A DNA stretch of 42,081 nt from NCBI GenBank assembly GCA_015296065.1, contig DVDU01000208.1:1-42081 (forward strand), read 5' to 3'. Shown in pieces: positions 20,444-27,257 of this stretch. The DNA comes from Oscillatoriaceae cyanobacterium M33_DOE_052. GTDB lineage: Bacteria > Cyanobacteriota > Cyanobacteriia > Cyanobacteriales > Laspinemataceae. Both the position numbers and the translations under genes were made by a program. The notes beneath the pieces were generated by a model. It saw only the letters and a program-made list of their open reading frames with translations, was not told the DNA's origin and made no database searches. The first letter of the stretch is position 1. Every line of letters starts with the position of its first letter.

Positions 20444-20656
20444 ATGAAAACTTCCATTGAACTTAACGAAGAGTTGGTAAAAGAAGCATTGCAGTTAACC
20501 AATTTTCAAACAGAACAGGAACTGATTAATTTTGCTTTAGAAGAGTTGGTTCGTGCCCGAAAAAAGCACAACTTACTAGATTTAAGCGGAGAAATTGAAT
20601 TATTACCAGACTACGATTATAAGGCTTTAAGGAGAAACCGCAATGTTTCTGATTGA
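20444..20656 (+). CDS. vapB: VapB-type antitoxin (locus 1)
   Basis: The 70-residue protein opens with a ribbon-helix-helix pattern (MKTSIELNEELVKEALQLTN, then TEQELINFALEELVRARKK), as in VapB antitoxins of the MKTxIxL group. The acidic C-terminal tail (LSGEIELLPDYDY) would wrap the toxin. Its end overlaps the toxin gene by 14 bases, the usual coupling. The pair probably autoregulates the short AT-rich promoter region before 20444. Confidence 0.85.
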   Translation: MKTSIELNEELVKEALQLTNFQTEQELINFALEELVRARKKHNLLDLSGEIELLPDYDYKALRRNRNVSD

Positions 20657-21050
20657 TACCTCGGTTTGGATTGGTGTGTTCCGCGATCGCACTGGTGCAA
20701 CCCGGCAATCATTGGCAGAAATTATTAATAATCGCCCAATTTTTTTGAGCCGATTTACTCAGATGGAACTTTTGCAAGGTTGCCGAGATGAAAGAGAGTG
20801 GACAATTTTGCAAACTTATCTGCAAGACCAAGATTACATCGAACCAAATCCTAATACTTGGGTTACGGCTGCTCGGATTTATTACGAGTTGCAACGACAA
20901 GGTTTAACGGTTAGAAGTAGTATTGACTGTTGTATTGCTCAACTGGCAATTGAACATCAACTTATTCTCATTCACAATGACCGCGATTTTGAAACAATTC
21001 AGAGAGTGACAACGCTTAATAGTTTGCGTTTTCAACCCACCTGGCAATAA
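20643..21050 (+). CDS. vapC: VapC-type PIN-domain toxin (locus 1)
   Basis: This is a 135-residue PIN-domain ribonuclease. The acidic residues expected for Mg-dependent cleavage are present: Asp5 in FLIDTSVWI, Glu in TQMELLQG, Asp in SSIDCCIAQLA and Asp in IHNDRDFETI. The domain has full length. An AAGGAG ribosome site lies inside the upstream antitoxin gene. VapC toxins cut tRNA or rRNA to stop growth when the antitoxin is lost. This locus looks intact, unlike several toxin genes nearby. Confidence 0.88.
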   Translation: MFLIDTSVWIGVFRDRTGATRQSLAEIINNRPIFLSRFTQMELLQGCRDEREWTILQTYLQDQDYIEPNPNTWVTAARIYYELQRQGLTVRSSIDCCIAQLAIEHQLILIHNDRDFETIQRVTTLNSLRFQPTWQ

Positions 21051-21157
21051 TTAAAAATTAAGTTAAATGTTTTTTGTCCAGCGGAGCGGTCAGGGTTATT
21101 AACAGATTGGATGAAAAAACAAATCTTAAATTATTTTTGCAAGAAAAGCCACTAAAT

Positions 21158-21433
21158 ATGAACAACAAATTTACTTCGAGCAACTCTCAAACTGACTGGG
21201 AACGCCTAGACAAGATGACCGATGAAGAAATCGATTTTTCTGATTGTCCAGAAATTACGCCGGAAATGTTGGACAAAGCAGTTGTGAGACGAGGTTTCCC
21301 TAATTCTCAGATAAAAACTGAAGTCACATTAAGCATTGATAGTGATGTTTGGGAATGGTTTCAATCTCAAGGTCGAGGTTATCAGACTCAGATTAACTAT
21401 CTACTGCGATCGTATATGGAATCTCATCAATAG
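21158..21433 (+). CDS. BrnA-like antitoxin without a visible BrnT partner
   Basis: The start at 21158 gives 91 residues. A longer frame from 21074 has no family-like N-terminus. The protein shows DKMTDEEIDFSDCPEITPEM, then a DNA-binding helix pair (KTEVTLSIDSDVWEWFQSQG and YQTQINYLLRSYME). This matches the BrnA antitoxin layout. BrnT toxin normally lies directly upstream, but the 107 bases after VapC contain nothing like it. It is either an orphan antitoxin or a transcriptional regulator. The Shine-Dalgarno sequence is weak (AGAAAAG). Confidence 0.6.
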   Translation: MNNKFTSSNSQTDWERLDKMTDEEIDFSDCPEITPEMLDKAVVRRGFPNSQIKTEVTLSIDSDVWEWFQSQGRGYQTQINYLLRSYMESHQ

Positions 21434-21443
21434 TCTCTCGGCT

Positions 21444-21510
21444 CAGAAACCGGGTTTCTATCCAATTCTGTGCAAAGCAGCCAAAATTTATCGCAGAAAC
21501 CCGGTTTCTT
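21444..21510. repeat. Paired-palindrome repeat element, copy a
   Basis: CAGAAACCGGGTTTCT and GCAGAAACCCGGTTTCTT sit about 50 bases apart, start to start. Each end is itself nearly palindromic. The same arrangement recurs four more times in the window. Confidence 0.75.
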
Positions 21511-21581
21511 GGCGGGGTTGCGGTTTATGGCAAAATCAGATATGATTAAACAGAAGTCAGTACCGTGAGGCTTAGTCAATT

Positions 21582-21788
21582 ATGAGATTTAATGATGTAG
21601 TTGAGGTCATAAAGAGTCTTTCTCTAGATGAAAAGATAGAGATTTCACTTTTGTTACAGCAATATTTGCGTGAAGAATCTCGCGATAATATTTATGAGAA
21701 GTTTCAATTAGCCCAGGAAGAAGAAAAGCAAGGAAAACTCAATTTTTTTAGCCACATTGACGAATTAAAAAAACTGATTGAAGAATAG
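21582..21788 (+). CDS. Small antitoxin-like protein, partner of a decayed RelE-type toxin
   Basis: The 68-residue protein starts with a helical segment (VVEVIKSLSLDEKIEISLLL) found in many small cyanobacterial antitoxins. It ends in a charged tail (AQEEEKQGKLNFFSHIDELK). GAGG precedes the ATG. The antitoxin call rests on this pattern and on a RelE-like toxin fragment 18 bases past the stop. It may now be an orphan. Confidence 0.5.
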   Translation: MRFNDVVEVIKSLSLDEKIEISLLLQQYLREESRDNIYEKFQLAQEEEKQGKLNFFSHIDELKKLIEE

Positions 21789-21806
21789 AATACTTATGAA
21801 ATTTAG

Positions 21807-21872
21807 AAGGCACACAAACTATCGGGTAAGCTGAAGGATTTATGGAGTTTTAGTGTGGGTTATGATGATAGG
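21807..21872 (+). pseudogene. Remnant of a RelE-family mRNA interferase gene
   Basis: This 22-codon stretch encodes KAHKLSGKLKDLWSFSVGYD plus DR, the central signature of RelE/YafQ-type toxins (HKL-GKL-W-S-YD-R). An in-frame TAG lies just before it (21804-21806). The N-terminal half is missing, and the reading turns to nonsense afterwards. The toxin is therefore dead while the antitoxin-like gene remains. Confidence 0.65.
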
Positions 21873-21921
21873 TTTCTTGGATGTTGGTTTTCTTGGATGT
21901 TGGGTTTTTGGGCGTGGGTTT

Positions 21922-21987
21922 CAGAAACAGGGTTTCTAGCAAAATCTCTGGTTTGTAGCAGAAACTGTCGCAGAAACCCGGTTTATT
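21922..21987. repeat. Paired-palindrome repeat element, copy b
   Basis: CAGAAACAGGGTTTCT is followed by GCAGAAACCCGGTTTATT with the same spacing as copy a. The inner segment (AGCAAAATCTCTGGTTTGTA) is shared with copy c. Confidence 0.7.
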
Positions 21988-22056
21988 GGCGGCGGTGACA
22001 AAGGCGATTATCAGCTTCAGTTAATTGTTAATACCGAGGTTCACAAAAGAGTATTA

Positions 22057-22371
22057 TTAAAATTTTAGCAGATTGCCCCTAGAGGAAATTTGATTCAAAA
22101 TCTCTTGTTCTTCCTGTTGGGTATGATATAAATCCCAACGCAATTGGAGATTCAGCCAAAAATCTGGTGACATATCAAAGAATTTAGCCAAACGCAAAGC
22201 GGTACTGGGACTGACTCCTCGCCGCTGGTTGATAATTTCATTTACCCGCTGATAGGGTACATGAATAGCATCGGCTAAGTCTGTTTGTGTCAGTCCCAGG
22301 GGATTGAGAAACTCTTCTAAAAGCATCTCGCCGGGATGGGTGGGGGGGCGATGAGTGGGAATGCGAACCAT
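22057..22371 (-). CDS. higA: HigA-family antitoxin (Xre-type HTH)
   Basis: The start at 22371 gives 104 residues. An upstream extension to 22470 would run through the higB remnant and a mobile repeat, so it is rejected. The protein has the HigA opening PTHPGEMLLEEFLNPLGLTQ, an HTH (TDLADAIHVPYQRVNEIINQ, RGVSPSTALRLAKFF) and the family ending MSPDFWLNLQLRWDLY. It would bind DNA and normally neutralise HigB. HigB is encoded upstream in such operons, but here only its last codons remain. The protein may act alone as a regulator. Confidence 0.88.
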   Translation of the reverse strand: MVRIPTHRPPTHPGEMLLEEFLNPLGLTQTDLADAIHVPYQRVNEIINQRRGVSPSTALRLAKFFDMSPDFWLNLQLRWDLYHTQQEEQEILNQISSRGNLLKF

Positions 22372-22393
22372 AGGAATTACTCCGTGAGTGATA

Positions 22394-22417
22394 TTAGTGA
22401 TAATCGACGATGCTATA
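22394..22417 (-). pseudogene. higB: Tail of a disrupted higB toxin gene
   Basis: On the minus strand the last codons read DYSIVDYH-stop, matching the conserved end of HigB toxins (EIVDYH), at the usual short distance before higA. The frame ends at the border of a MITE-like element whose terminus supplies the first codons. No further convincing HigB sequence is seen beyond the element, apart from a possible SAY. Confidence 0.5.
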
Positions 22418-22624
22418 GTCATTTCAGATAAGAATGAGACAACCCTTGAGAGTTGCCCTCTATCCCCCAACCCCTTTCTCCCAAAAGGGGAGAAAGGGGA
22501 GTAAGCCCGGGATGTCCCCGTGTTCTACTCTCCCCTCTCCCAACCTGGTCGAGGGGTTGGGGGTGAGGGCTGTCTTCGGGGTTTAACCAAAAAAACATTC
22601 TCATTCTTAATTGAAATGACTATA
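22414..22624. mobile_element. MITE-like element, 211 bp, inserted in the higB tail
   Basis: The ends are 27-bp imperfect inverted repeats with 24 matches (TATAGTCATTTCA start on both strands). TA at each border suggests an IS630/Tc1-type target duplication. The interior has two strong GC-rich inverted repeats: CCCTTTCTCC/GGAGAAAGGG, and CCCCCAACCCCT against AGGGGTTGGGGG. It has no coding capacity. Confidence 0.7.
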
Positions 22625-22673
22625 TAAGCAGAGAGCGGGCAAATTTCAGGGGGATAGTAGCATGGCGGGGTTT

Positions 22674-22739
22674 CAGAAACCGGGTTTCTAGCAAAATCTC
22701 TGGTTTGTAGCAGAAACTGTCGCAGAAACCCGGTTTCTT
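22674..22739. repeat. Paired-palindrome repeat element, copy c
   Basis: CAGAAACCGGGTTTCT and GCAGAAACCCGGTTTCTT with the standard spacing. It directly abuts a 76-bp segment that is duplicated at 23547. Confidence 0.75.
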
Positions 22740-22740
22740 G

Positions 22741-22816
22741 AATCCTCAAATCTCCTCTAACCAAGTTTGAATGGCTGATAACAGATTCGGCTGATTCGGC
22801 GGAAACCCTTTTAACG
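22741..22816. repeat. Direct repeat, left copy, beside VapBC locus 2
   Basis: These 76 bases match 23547-23622 with only three differences. On the minus strand they encode the last 21 residues of the truncated gene at 23552 (KGFPPNQPNLLSAI ending in WLEEI-stop), so this is a second copy of that gene's 3' end. Confidence 0.8.
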
Positions 22817-22832
22817 ATCGCTGGGGGGGTGA

Positions 22833-23282
22833 TTAAAGATAACTCGGATCGATCGCCTCAATTTGGGAACACCAAGAAAAGTCCTTGATGTTAAAAGTGT
22901 AGATTGTGGTAACATCATGGGCTAACATAATCCCAATGTGCAGTAAATCAAAAACTCCTCCATTGGTTACAGGTCTTTCTGCCAATAAACCGATCCAACG
23001 GTCAAATAGATCCACGGGAGTTGAAAGTAAGCAGATATGGGGCATCTGACAAATCCGGTTAATGCGGATAATTGCTTCCGTTGGCTGTAAAGGTGTGGCT
23101 AAAATAGCCGGATTAGTAATATAGGAGTAAAATTCAGCTAAAACCTGCGATGAGACACACAAAATTTCCTTTTCGGTAGGTCTAAATATTTCTAAAGCGG
23201 CTTGATGTTGAGGGGCTTTGGTATTAACAACATAAGCCAGGATGTTCGTATCTAGATAAATTCGTTTAGCTTCTGTTGCCAT
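22833..23282 (-). CDS. vapC: VapC-type PIN-domain toxin (locus 2)
   Basis: The start at 23282 (MATEAKRIYLDTNILAYVV) gives 149 residues and a 17-base overlap with the antitoxin gene. The longer frame to 23324 is less likely. PIN-domain acidic positions are visible: Asp in YLDTNIL, Glu in SSQVLAEFYSY, Asp in GGVFDLLHIGIML and Asp in FNIKDFSW. It is a predicted Mg-dependent ribonuclease toxin. The pair sits between two nearly identical 76-bp direct repeats, which suggests insertion as a unit. Confidence 0.85.
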   Translation of the reverse strand: MATEAKRIYLDTNILAYVVNTKAPQHQAALEIFRPTEKEILCVSSQVLAEFYSYITNPAILATPLQPTEAIIRINRICQMPHICLLSTPVDLFDRWIGLLAERPVTNGGVFDLLHIGIMLAHDVTTIYTFNIKDFSWCSQIEAIDPSYL

Positions 23283-23472
23283 AAAGCATCGTCCGATTAA
23301 AGGGCTGGAGAATTTCGCTCTCAAAGAATAATGAATTTAGGTCAGATTCTGAGAAATTTTCTGGGTTTGATTGGTTCTGCTGTTGATTGATAGTTTTAAA
23401 GGTTTCTATCATTAGATAAATTTGCTCGATTTGTTTTGGGGTGAGTCCAGTGATATCAATGGTTTGAGTCAT
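23266..23472 (-). CDS. VapB-type antitoxin (locus 2)
   Basis: This 68-residue protein lies directly before and overlaps the PIN toxin gene. It starts MTQTIDITGLTPKQIEQIYL, continues with a Gln/Asn-rich middle and ends with an acidic, aromatic tail that would contact the toxin. There is no classic ribbon-helix-helix motif, so the antitoxin call rests mainly on position, overlap and size. Confidence 0.68.
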   Translation of the reverse strand: MTQTIDITGLTPKQIEQIYLMIETFKTINQQQNQSNPENFSESDLNSLFFESEILQPFNRTMLYGNRS

Positions 23473-23546
23473 TTTTTAGTTGGGGGCTAGGGGTTGTTGA
23501 CATTTTAGCTAATTTTGGCGCTAAGGGTGAGAAACCCAGTTTCTTC

Positions 23547-23622
23547 AATCCTCAAATCTCCTCTAACCAAGTTTCAATGGCTGATAACAGATTCGGTTGA
23601 TTCGGCGGAAAGCCTTTTAACG
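23547..23622. repeat. Direct repeat, right copy, beside VapBC locus 2
   Basis: Matches 22741-22816 at 73 of 76 bases. Half of a paired-palindrome repeat (23529-23546) precedes it, as the full unit precedes the left copy, so the duplicated block is a little longer than 76 bp. Confidence 0.8.
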
Positions 23623-24229
23623 GGGCTTCTAGGGGTGCGTCCGTGAGGAAGGCAACGGCTACGGTGTCGGTCAGTTTGTGGCAAAAGGCAATGAGTTCTG
23701 GGGTGGGTGTTTCGCAGTTGGTCAGCAGGATGGCTAGTTTGGGTGGGTTGAGGGTGAATTTCAGTTCGTCGAGTTCATAGCAGAGGTCAGCAGGTGTGAT
23801 GGGTTGGGGATAGCGTTGATTGGGAAGGGCTTGTTTCCAAATTAGTCTGCACAGGGTTTTGGCGATTTCTCCTTCGCGGGTTTCGTTAGCGAGGGGTTGG
23901 GCGTTGAGGCAATAAATGGGCAGGTGTTGCAGGGATTCGCCGGTGAAGGAAGAGGCGAAAGATGGTTCGCCGCTATGGGGGGTTTGTTCCGAGACTTCGG
24001 GATGGGGTGTGGTGGGGGGATGGTGCCATGCTTGATAAAATTCGGGATAGGTGAGGTTTTCGGCACAGTTCCAGATGAGTTTGTAGCATTGATAGAATCG
24101 GTAAAAGTTGTTTTGGTAAACTTCATCGCTGAGATAGTCTTTTAAGGCGGTGACGACTCCTCTTAAAGAAACCGGGTTTCTGTAGGCGGCGGGGTTATCG
24201 GGGTCATCAAATTTGCTGCTGCTACTATC
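23552..24229 (-). pseudogene. 5'-truncated gene fragment, possible C-terminus of a NACHT-type NTPase
   Basis: A minus-strand frame of 225 codons is open from a TGA at 24230 to the TGA at 23552. It contains no ATG, GTG or TTG in frame, so it cannot start by itself. The reading is protein-like throughout: VVTALKDYLSDEVYQNNFYR, CYKLIWNCAENLTYPEFYQA, TRENEL-like GEIAKTLCRLIWKQALP, KLAILLTNCETPTPELIAFC and LKGFPPNQPNLLSAI. From memory this resembles C-terminal regions of large cyanobacterial NACHT/STAND NTPases, but the family call is weak. The DUF262-AlbA_2 gene stops just upstream at 24250 and may mark the breakpoint. Confidence 0.55.
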
Positions 24230-24249
24230 TCATCCCCCATCTTCATAAA

Positions 24250-26028
24250 CTACTTTTGGAAAAGTTGGGAAACAGCAATTAGTTTTGGCCCTTTAGCTTC
24301 TACAGTTGAAGAATCCTCCCTAATAAATGCTTTTTCACCTACAAAGGAAATCTCTTTTTGAGGTGGGATATTAATTCTAATTACAGAATGTCCTTTATAG
24401 TTTATAGTATCAATTTTCATCAAAACTTGAGTCTTTAAAGTCTCAGTTAATTCAGATTTTTTGATTTGATTAATTAATATTCCAACATAATCTTCTAGTG
24501 TTTTATTTAAAAACCTAGCTTCTCTATCAATCCCTACAATATATCTATGATTGATTTCAATGAGATGAACCTTATCTAACTGTTCAATTTTTTCTGCGTC
24601 TTCCTTTTGATCTGCTACTCCCAAGAAAATATAACCATCATTATTCGGATCTGAGTTAGCAATTCCGCAAATTGTTTCAACCAGTCGTTGAAGTAACTTA
24701 TTATTTAGTTGTCGATTGTTTGGTGATAAATCAAGCAAACCTTGCTTATACTCGTACTGTGCAGTTTCTACACGAGAACGAAGTAAGGAATTTTTGAAGT
24801 TTTGTATCAACTCAGCACCTTGCCCAAGACTTGATTGATCTTTCTTCGCAAAGTAATTTTGGATCAGTCCTTTAGTTTGATTAATATTCCTAGTACGATC
24901 TGTTGTCGAGGCATAGCGCTTGCTTAGCTCTAACTTGTCCTGAAGGTTATCGAGTGATTCCATAATCTTTTGAGGATCAGCAGGTAGAAGCTCTGATTCA
25001 ATTACTAATTCAAAAAAAGCCATAAATATTGTATAAAATGCCTGGGGTATTGGATTAGTAGTTCCTTTATTAACAAGCTGTTGCAAGCATTTATTCTCGG
25101 ATTTATATTTTTCAATAGTTTCGCCAAGAACGGAGAACGTTTTGACAATTTCTTCTTCTAGACGGCTAGAGCCATAACTAGCAAGACGCTTCTCTATTGA
25201 CAGAAAATCATTATGTGTTTCGTCATAAAGACTATCCAGCTTTTCCTTACTTCTTGATAGAGGCGCATCCAGTAATATTGATGCTACAATATCTACTATC
25301 ATATCTTCATCTTCACTGTCGCGAAGTTGGCGTGGGGTAAGAATTCCTTGCTTACACCATAAAGTTTCTTCTGCTTGAATCCCATAACCTTGATGATTTC
25401 GTTTGGAATCAATACTAACCTGGGGCATATCAAATAGAGGAAGCGTTTTCTTAGTATCATCCCCTCGCAACTGCATAGCAATTTTACGAACCAATTCTGA
25501 GAATGATGTTGTTACACCTGCTTGTCGTCTTTCTTGATTGCTTAAATGCTTACCACCAGAATTTATTCTGCCAAAAACCTCCGTTATGTCGCTTTCATCC
25601 ATTGCAGTATAGATTGTTACTGCAAGCTGATAATCTAAAATATTTGCACAGTCTTTTCTGTCTAACTTATCAGAATTATCTCCGAATTTAAATACTTTTT
25701 CATCAGCCAATTGTTTGGCATACGAAAACTCATTGATATCAAAAAATTTTTCCTGAAAAGAAAATACATTTTCAATAAAGCAAGCAATAGCATTAAGTCG
25801 CTGCATACCATCTATAATCTCATACTTTCCACTTCCATAAACTTGAGGACGTTCCGCTAGCAGAATTAATGGAATTGGATATCCCTTTAAAATGCTTCCA
25901 ATTAGTTTTTCTTTTTCCTCAACTGACCAAATTAATTTTCTTTGATACTTTCTATTCACTAATAAGCTTCCTTGCCGATAGAGTCTATAAGCCTCAGTGA
26001 CTGTCATGCCTCTTGGAACAATGCTCAT
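24250..26028 (-). CDS. DUF262 - Schlafen AlbA_2 fusion protein, candidate defence nuclease
   Basis: The 592-residue protein has an N-terminal DUF262/ParB-like domain (about 5-170): NRKYQRKLIWSVEEKEKLIG, ILKGYPIPLILL, and the nucleotide-site motif DGMQR at 73-77. This domain occurs in GmrS/BrxU-type modification-dependent restriction enzymes. The middle is helical. The C-terminus (about 415-590) reads as an AlbA_2/Schlafen domain. It has Glu421-x4-Glu426-x-Lys428 (ETAQYEYK), ETICGIANSD and GYIFLGVADQ, and a final IREDSSTVEA. The HNH (DUF1524) nuclease usual in GmrSD is absent, so the AlbA_2 part may be the effector (inference). The gene is clearly AT-richer than its neighbours and sits in a toxin-antitoxin island, which suggests acquisition. 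GGGAG precedes the ATG. Confidence 0.75.
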   Translation of the reverse strand: MSIVPRGMTVTEAYRLYRQGSLLVNRKYQRKLIWSVEEKEKLIGSILKGYPIPLILLAERPQVYGSGKYEIIDGMQRLNAIACFIENVFSFQEKFFDINEFSYAKQLADEKVFKFGDNSDKLDRKDCANILDYQLAVTIYTAMDESDITEVFGRINSGGKHLSNQERRQAGVTTSFSELVRKIAMQLRGDDTKKTLPLFDMPQVSIDSKRNHQGYGIQAEETLWCKQGILTPRQLRDSEDEDMIVDIVASILLDAPLSRSKEKLDSLYDETHNDFLSIEKRLASYGSSRLEEEIVKTFSVLGETIEKYKSENKCLQQLVNKGTTNPIPQAFYTIFMAFFELVIESELLPADPQKIMESLDNLQDKLELSKRYASTTDRTRNINQTKGLIQNYFAKKDQSSLGQGAELIQNFKNSLLRSRVETAQYEYKQGLLDLSPNNRQLNNKLLQRLVETICGIANSDPNNDGYIFLGVADQKEDAEKIEQLDKVHLIEINHRYIVGIDREARFLNKTLEDYVGILINQIKKSELTETLKTQVLMKIDTINYKGHSVIRINIPPQKEISFVGEKAFIREDSSTVEAKGPKLIAVSQLFQK

Positions 26029-26047
26029 TTGCTGGATCTCCCTAAGT

Positions 26048-26091
26048 CAGTATTTTTCTAGTTATAATACAGTATTTTTCTAGTTATAATA
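26048..26091 (-). promoter_or_regulatory. Tandem 22-bp repeat in the promoter of the DUF262 gene
   Basis: Two perfect, directly abutting 22-bp copies (plus-strand CAGTATTTTTCTAGTTATAA plus TA) lie 20 bases before the start codon. Each minus-strand copy carries a TATTATAAC hexamer region that could serve as a -10 box. The two-turn spacing suits cooperative binding of a regulator, or duplicated promoters. Confidence 0.55.
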
Positions 26092-26109
26092 TGCTTTTTG
26101 GAGCATAAT

Positions 26110-26415
26110 TTAAGGCGCAGGATGTCTGCCGTATATAGCTTTCAAGATTCGCCGTCTGCCTAAATCAGCCATTTTACCTTCCTTTTTAATCCCTTTTTCA
26201 ATGGTTTTGGTGCGTTTGTTTGGTTTGCTTGCCACAGTCCCGGAGACCGGCAACTGGGTTTCACTCACCCATTCCACCTTAAACTGAGCCTTCAGCTTGT
26301 CTGGGGGAACGGCGATTTTTCCGTCAGCAAGGAACAATAATGCCTCAACCAGTTTTAAGGCATTACCGAAGGTGGTGGGATTTTTACCGTATTTTCTGCC
26401 CGATTTTGCCGCCAT
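26110..26415 (-). CDS. Hypothetical small basic protein, altered duplicate
   Basis: Starting at ATG 26415 (AAGG ribosome site, MAAKSGRKYGKNPTTFGNAL) gives 101 residues. The first 65 or so nearly match the protein at 26519-26836. The C-terminus differs completely from about residue 82 (GKMADLGRRRILKAIYG), where the DNA of the two copies parts after AAGGAAG. This copy has therefore lost the original end. No domain is recognised. The Lys-rich content might suit nucleic-acid binding, but this is unsupported. Confidence 0.45.
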   Translation of the reverse strand: MAAKSGRKYGKNPTTFGNALKLVEALLFLADGKIAVPPDKLKAQFKVEWVSETQLPVSGTVASKPNKRTKTIEKGIKKEGKMADLGRRRILKAIYGRHPAP

Positions 26416-26518
26416 AACGACCTTGGGGATAAAAATCATCGTGGCTTGGACAACTCCGCCCAAAACAGACATTTGCCGAAACCATCGAAAATCAGTCTAG
26501 CAATGGTTTCAGGACTTG

Positions 26519-26836
26519 TCAAGCGATCGCCTCGATTTTTTTTTGCGCAGGGTTGAACGCCTTGCCTTTCGAGTGCGCCTCTACCAACGCCAGTAAATCT
26601 TCCTTTTTAATCCCTTTTGCAGCGGTTTTGGTGCGTCCGTTGGGTTTTTCTGTCACGGTCCCGGAGACTCGTAACTGGTTGTCACTCACCCATTCCACCT
26701 GAAACTGGGCCTGCAGCTTGTCTGGGGGAACGGCAATTTTTCCGTCAGCAAAGACCAGTAATGCCTCAACCAGTTTTAAGGCATTACCGAAGGTGGTGGG
26801 ATTTTTGCCGTATTTTCTGCCCGATTTTGCCGCCAT
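26519..26836 (-). CDS. Hypothetical small basic protein, likely parental copy
   Basis: The protein is 105 residues from ATG 26836, preceded by the same AAGG site as its duplicate. It reads MAAKSGRKYGKNPTTFGNAL, then LVEALLVFADGKIAVPPDKL, a beta-like EWVSDNQLRVSGTV, and a Lys-rich end (GIKKEDLLALVEAHSKGKAF). The coding part and about 100 bp upstream are duplicated at 26110-26520. I do not recognise the family. Confidence 0.5.
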   Translation of the reverse strand: MAAKSGRKYGKNPTTFGNALKLVEALLVFADGKIAVPPDKLQAQFQVEWVSDNQLRVSGTVTEKPNGRTKTAAKGIKKEDLLALVEAHSKGKAFNPAQKKIEAIA

Positions 26837-26976
26837 AACGACCTTGGGGATAAAAATTATCGTGGCTGGGGCAAGTCCGCCCAAACCAGGCATTTGCCCC
26901 AACCAGCTAAACCAACTGTAGCAAGGGTTTCAGAATTTGTCAAGCTGGTTGGCCGTGGGCAAAAGCCCCAAAAAAT

Positions 26977-27007
26977 AATCACCTCAAAAGCACAAAACGA
27001 GGTGATT
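26977..27007 (+). promoter_or_regulatory. Hairpin hiding the ribosome site of the 27009 reading frame
   Basis: AATCACCTC (26977-26985) pairs perfectly with GAGGTGATT (26999-27007) around a 13-base loop. The second arm contains the GAGGTG Shine-Dalgarno sequence of the ATG at 27009. Such a fold would block translation until opened. It could also be a terminator of other transcription, but no T tract follows. Confidence 0.4.
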
Positions 27008-27008
27008 T

Positions 27009-27257
27009 ATGGACAGCCAACAAGACAAAATCAAGCAAAGGGAATCCCTAGAAAACGCATATGGCAACCTGGTGGAACCCTATGTAAAGCAGTTGATAGA
27101 AGTTCCGGCTCAGACTTTAGCCACTGCTCCTGTGGCGTTTCCTTGCTTTTGCTATGTGTCTGGATGGTTGCTGCTCACGTTTTTATATTGTGTTTGGATG
27201 CGTTGGGGAGGTGCAGCATACTGCCGGAAGAAAGCCAGCCAGAAACCGAGTGGCTAA
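27009..27257 (+). CDS. Small hypothetical protein with one membrane segment
   Basis: The frame of 82 codons follows a good ribosome site. A charged N-terminus (MDSQQDKIKQRESLENAYGN) is followed by a hydrophobic stretch (PVAFPCFCYVSGWLLLTFLY) and a short basic tail. I do not recognise a family. It may be a small membrane protein or a chance frame. The ribosome site and TM segment are the only support. Confidence 0.3.
   Translation: MDSQQDKIKQRESLENAYGNLVEPYVKQLIEVPAQTLATAPVAFPCFCYVSGWLLLTFLYCVWMRWGGAAYCRKKASQKPSG

Noticed and set aside
22372-22470. N-terminal extension of HigA
   Set aside because: The extension is translated from the higB tail and the MITE-like end in another frame; the family start is at 22371.
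23842-24126. Minus-strand frame of 94 codons (Pro/Ser/Asn-rich)
   Set aside because: A different frame of the same strand reads as a longer, more protein-like fragment (23552-24229).
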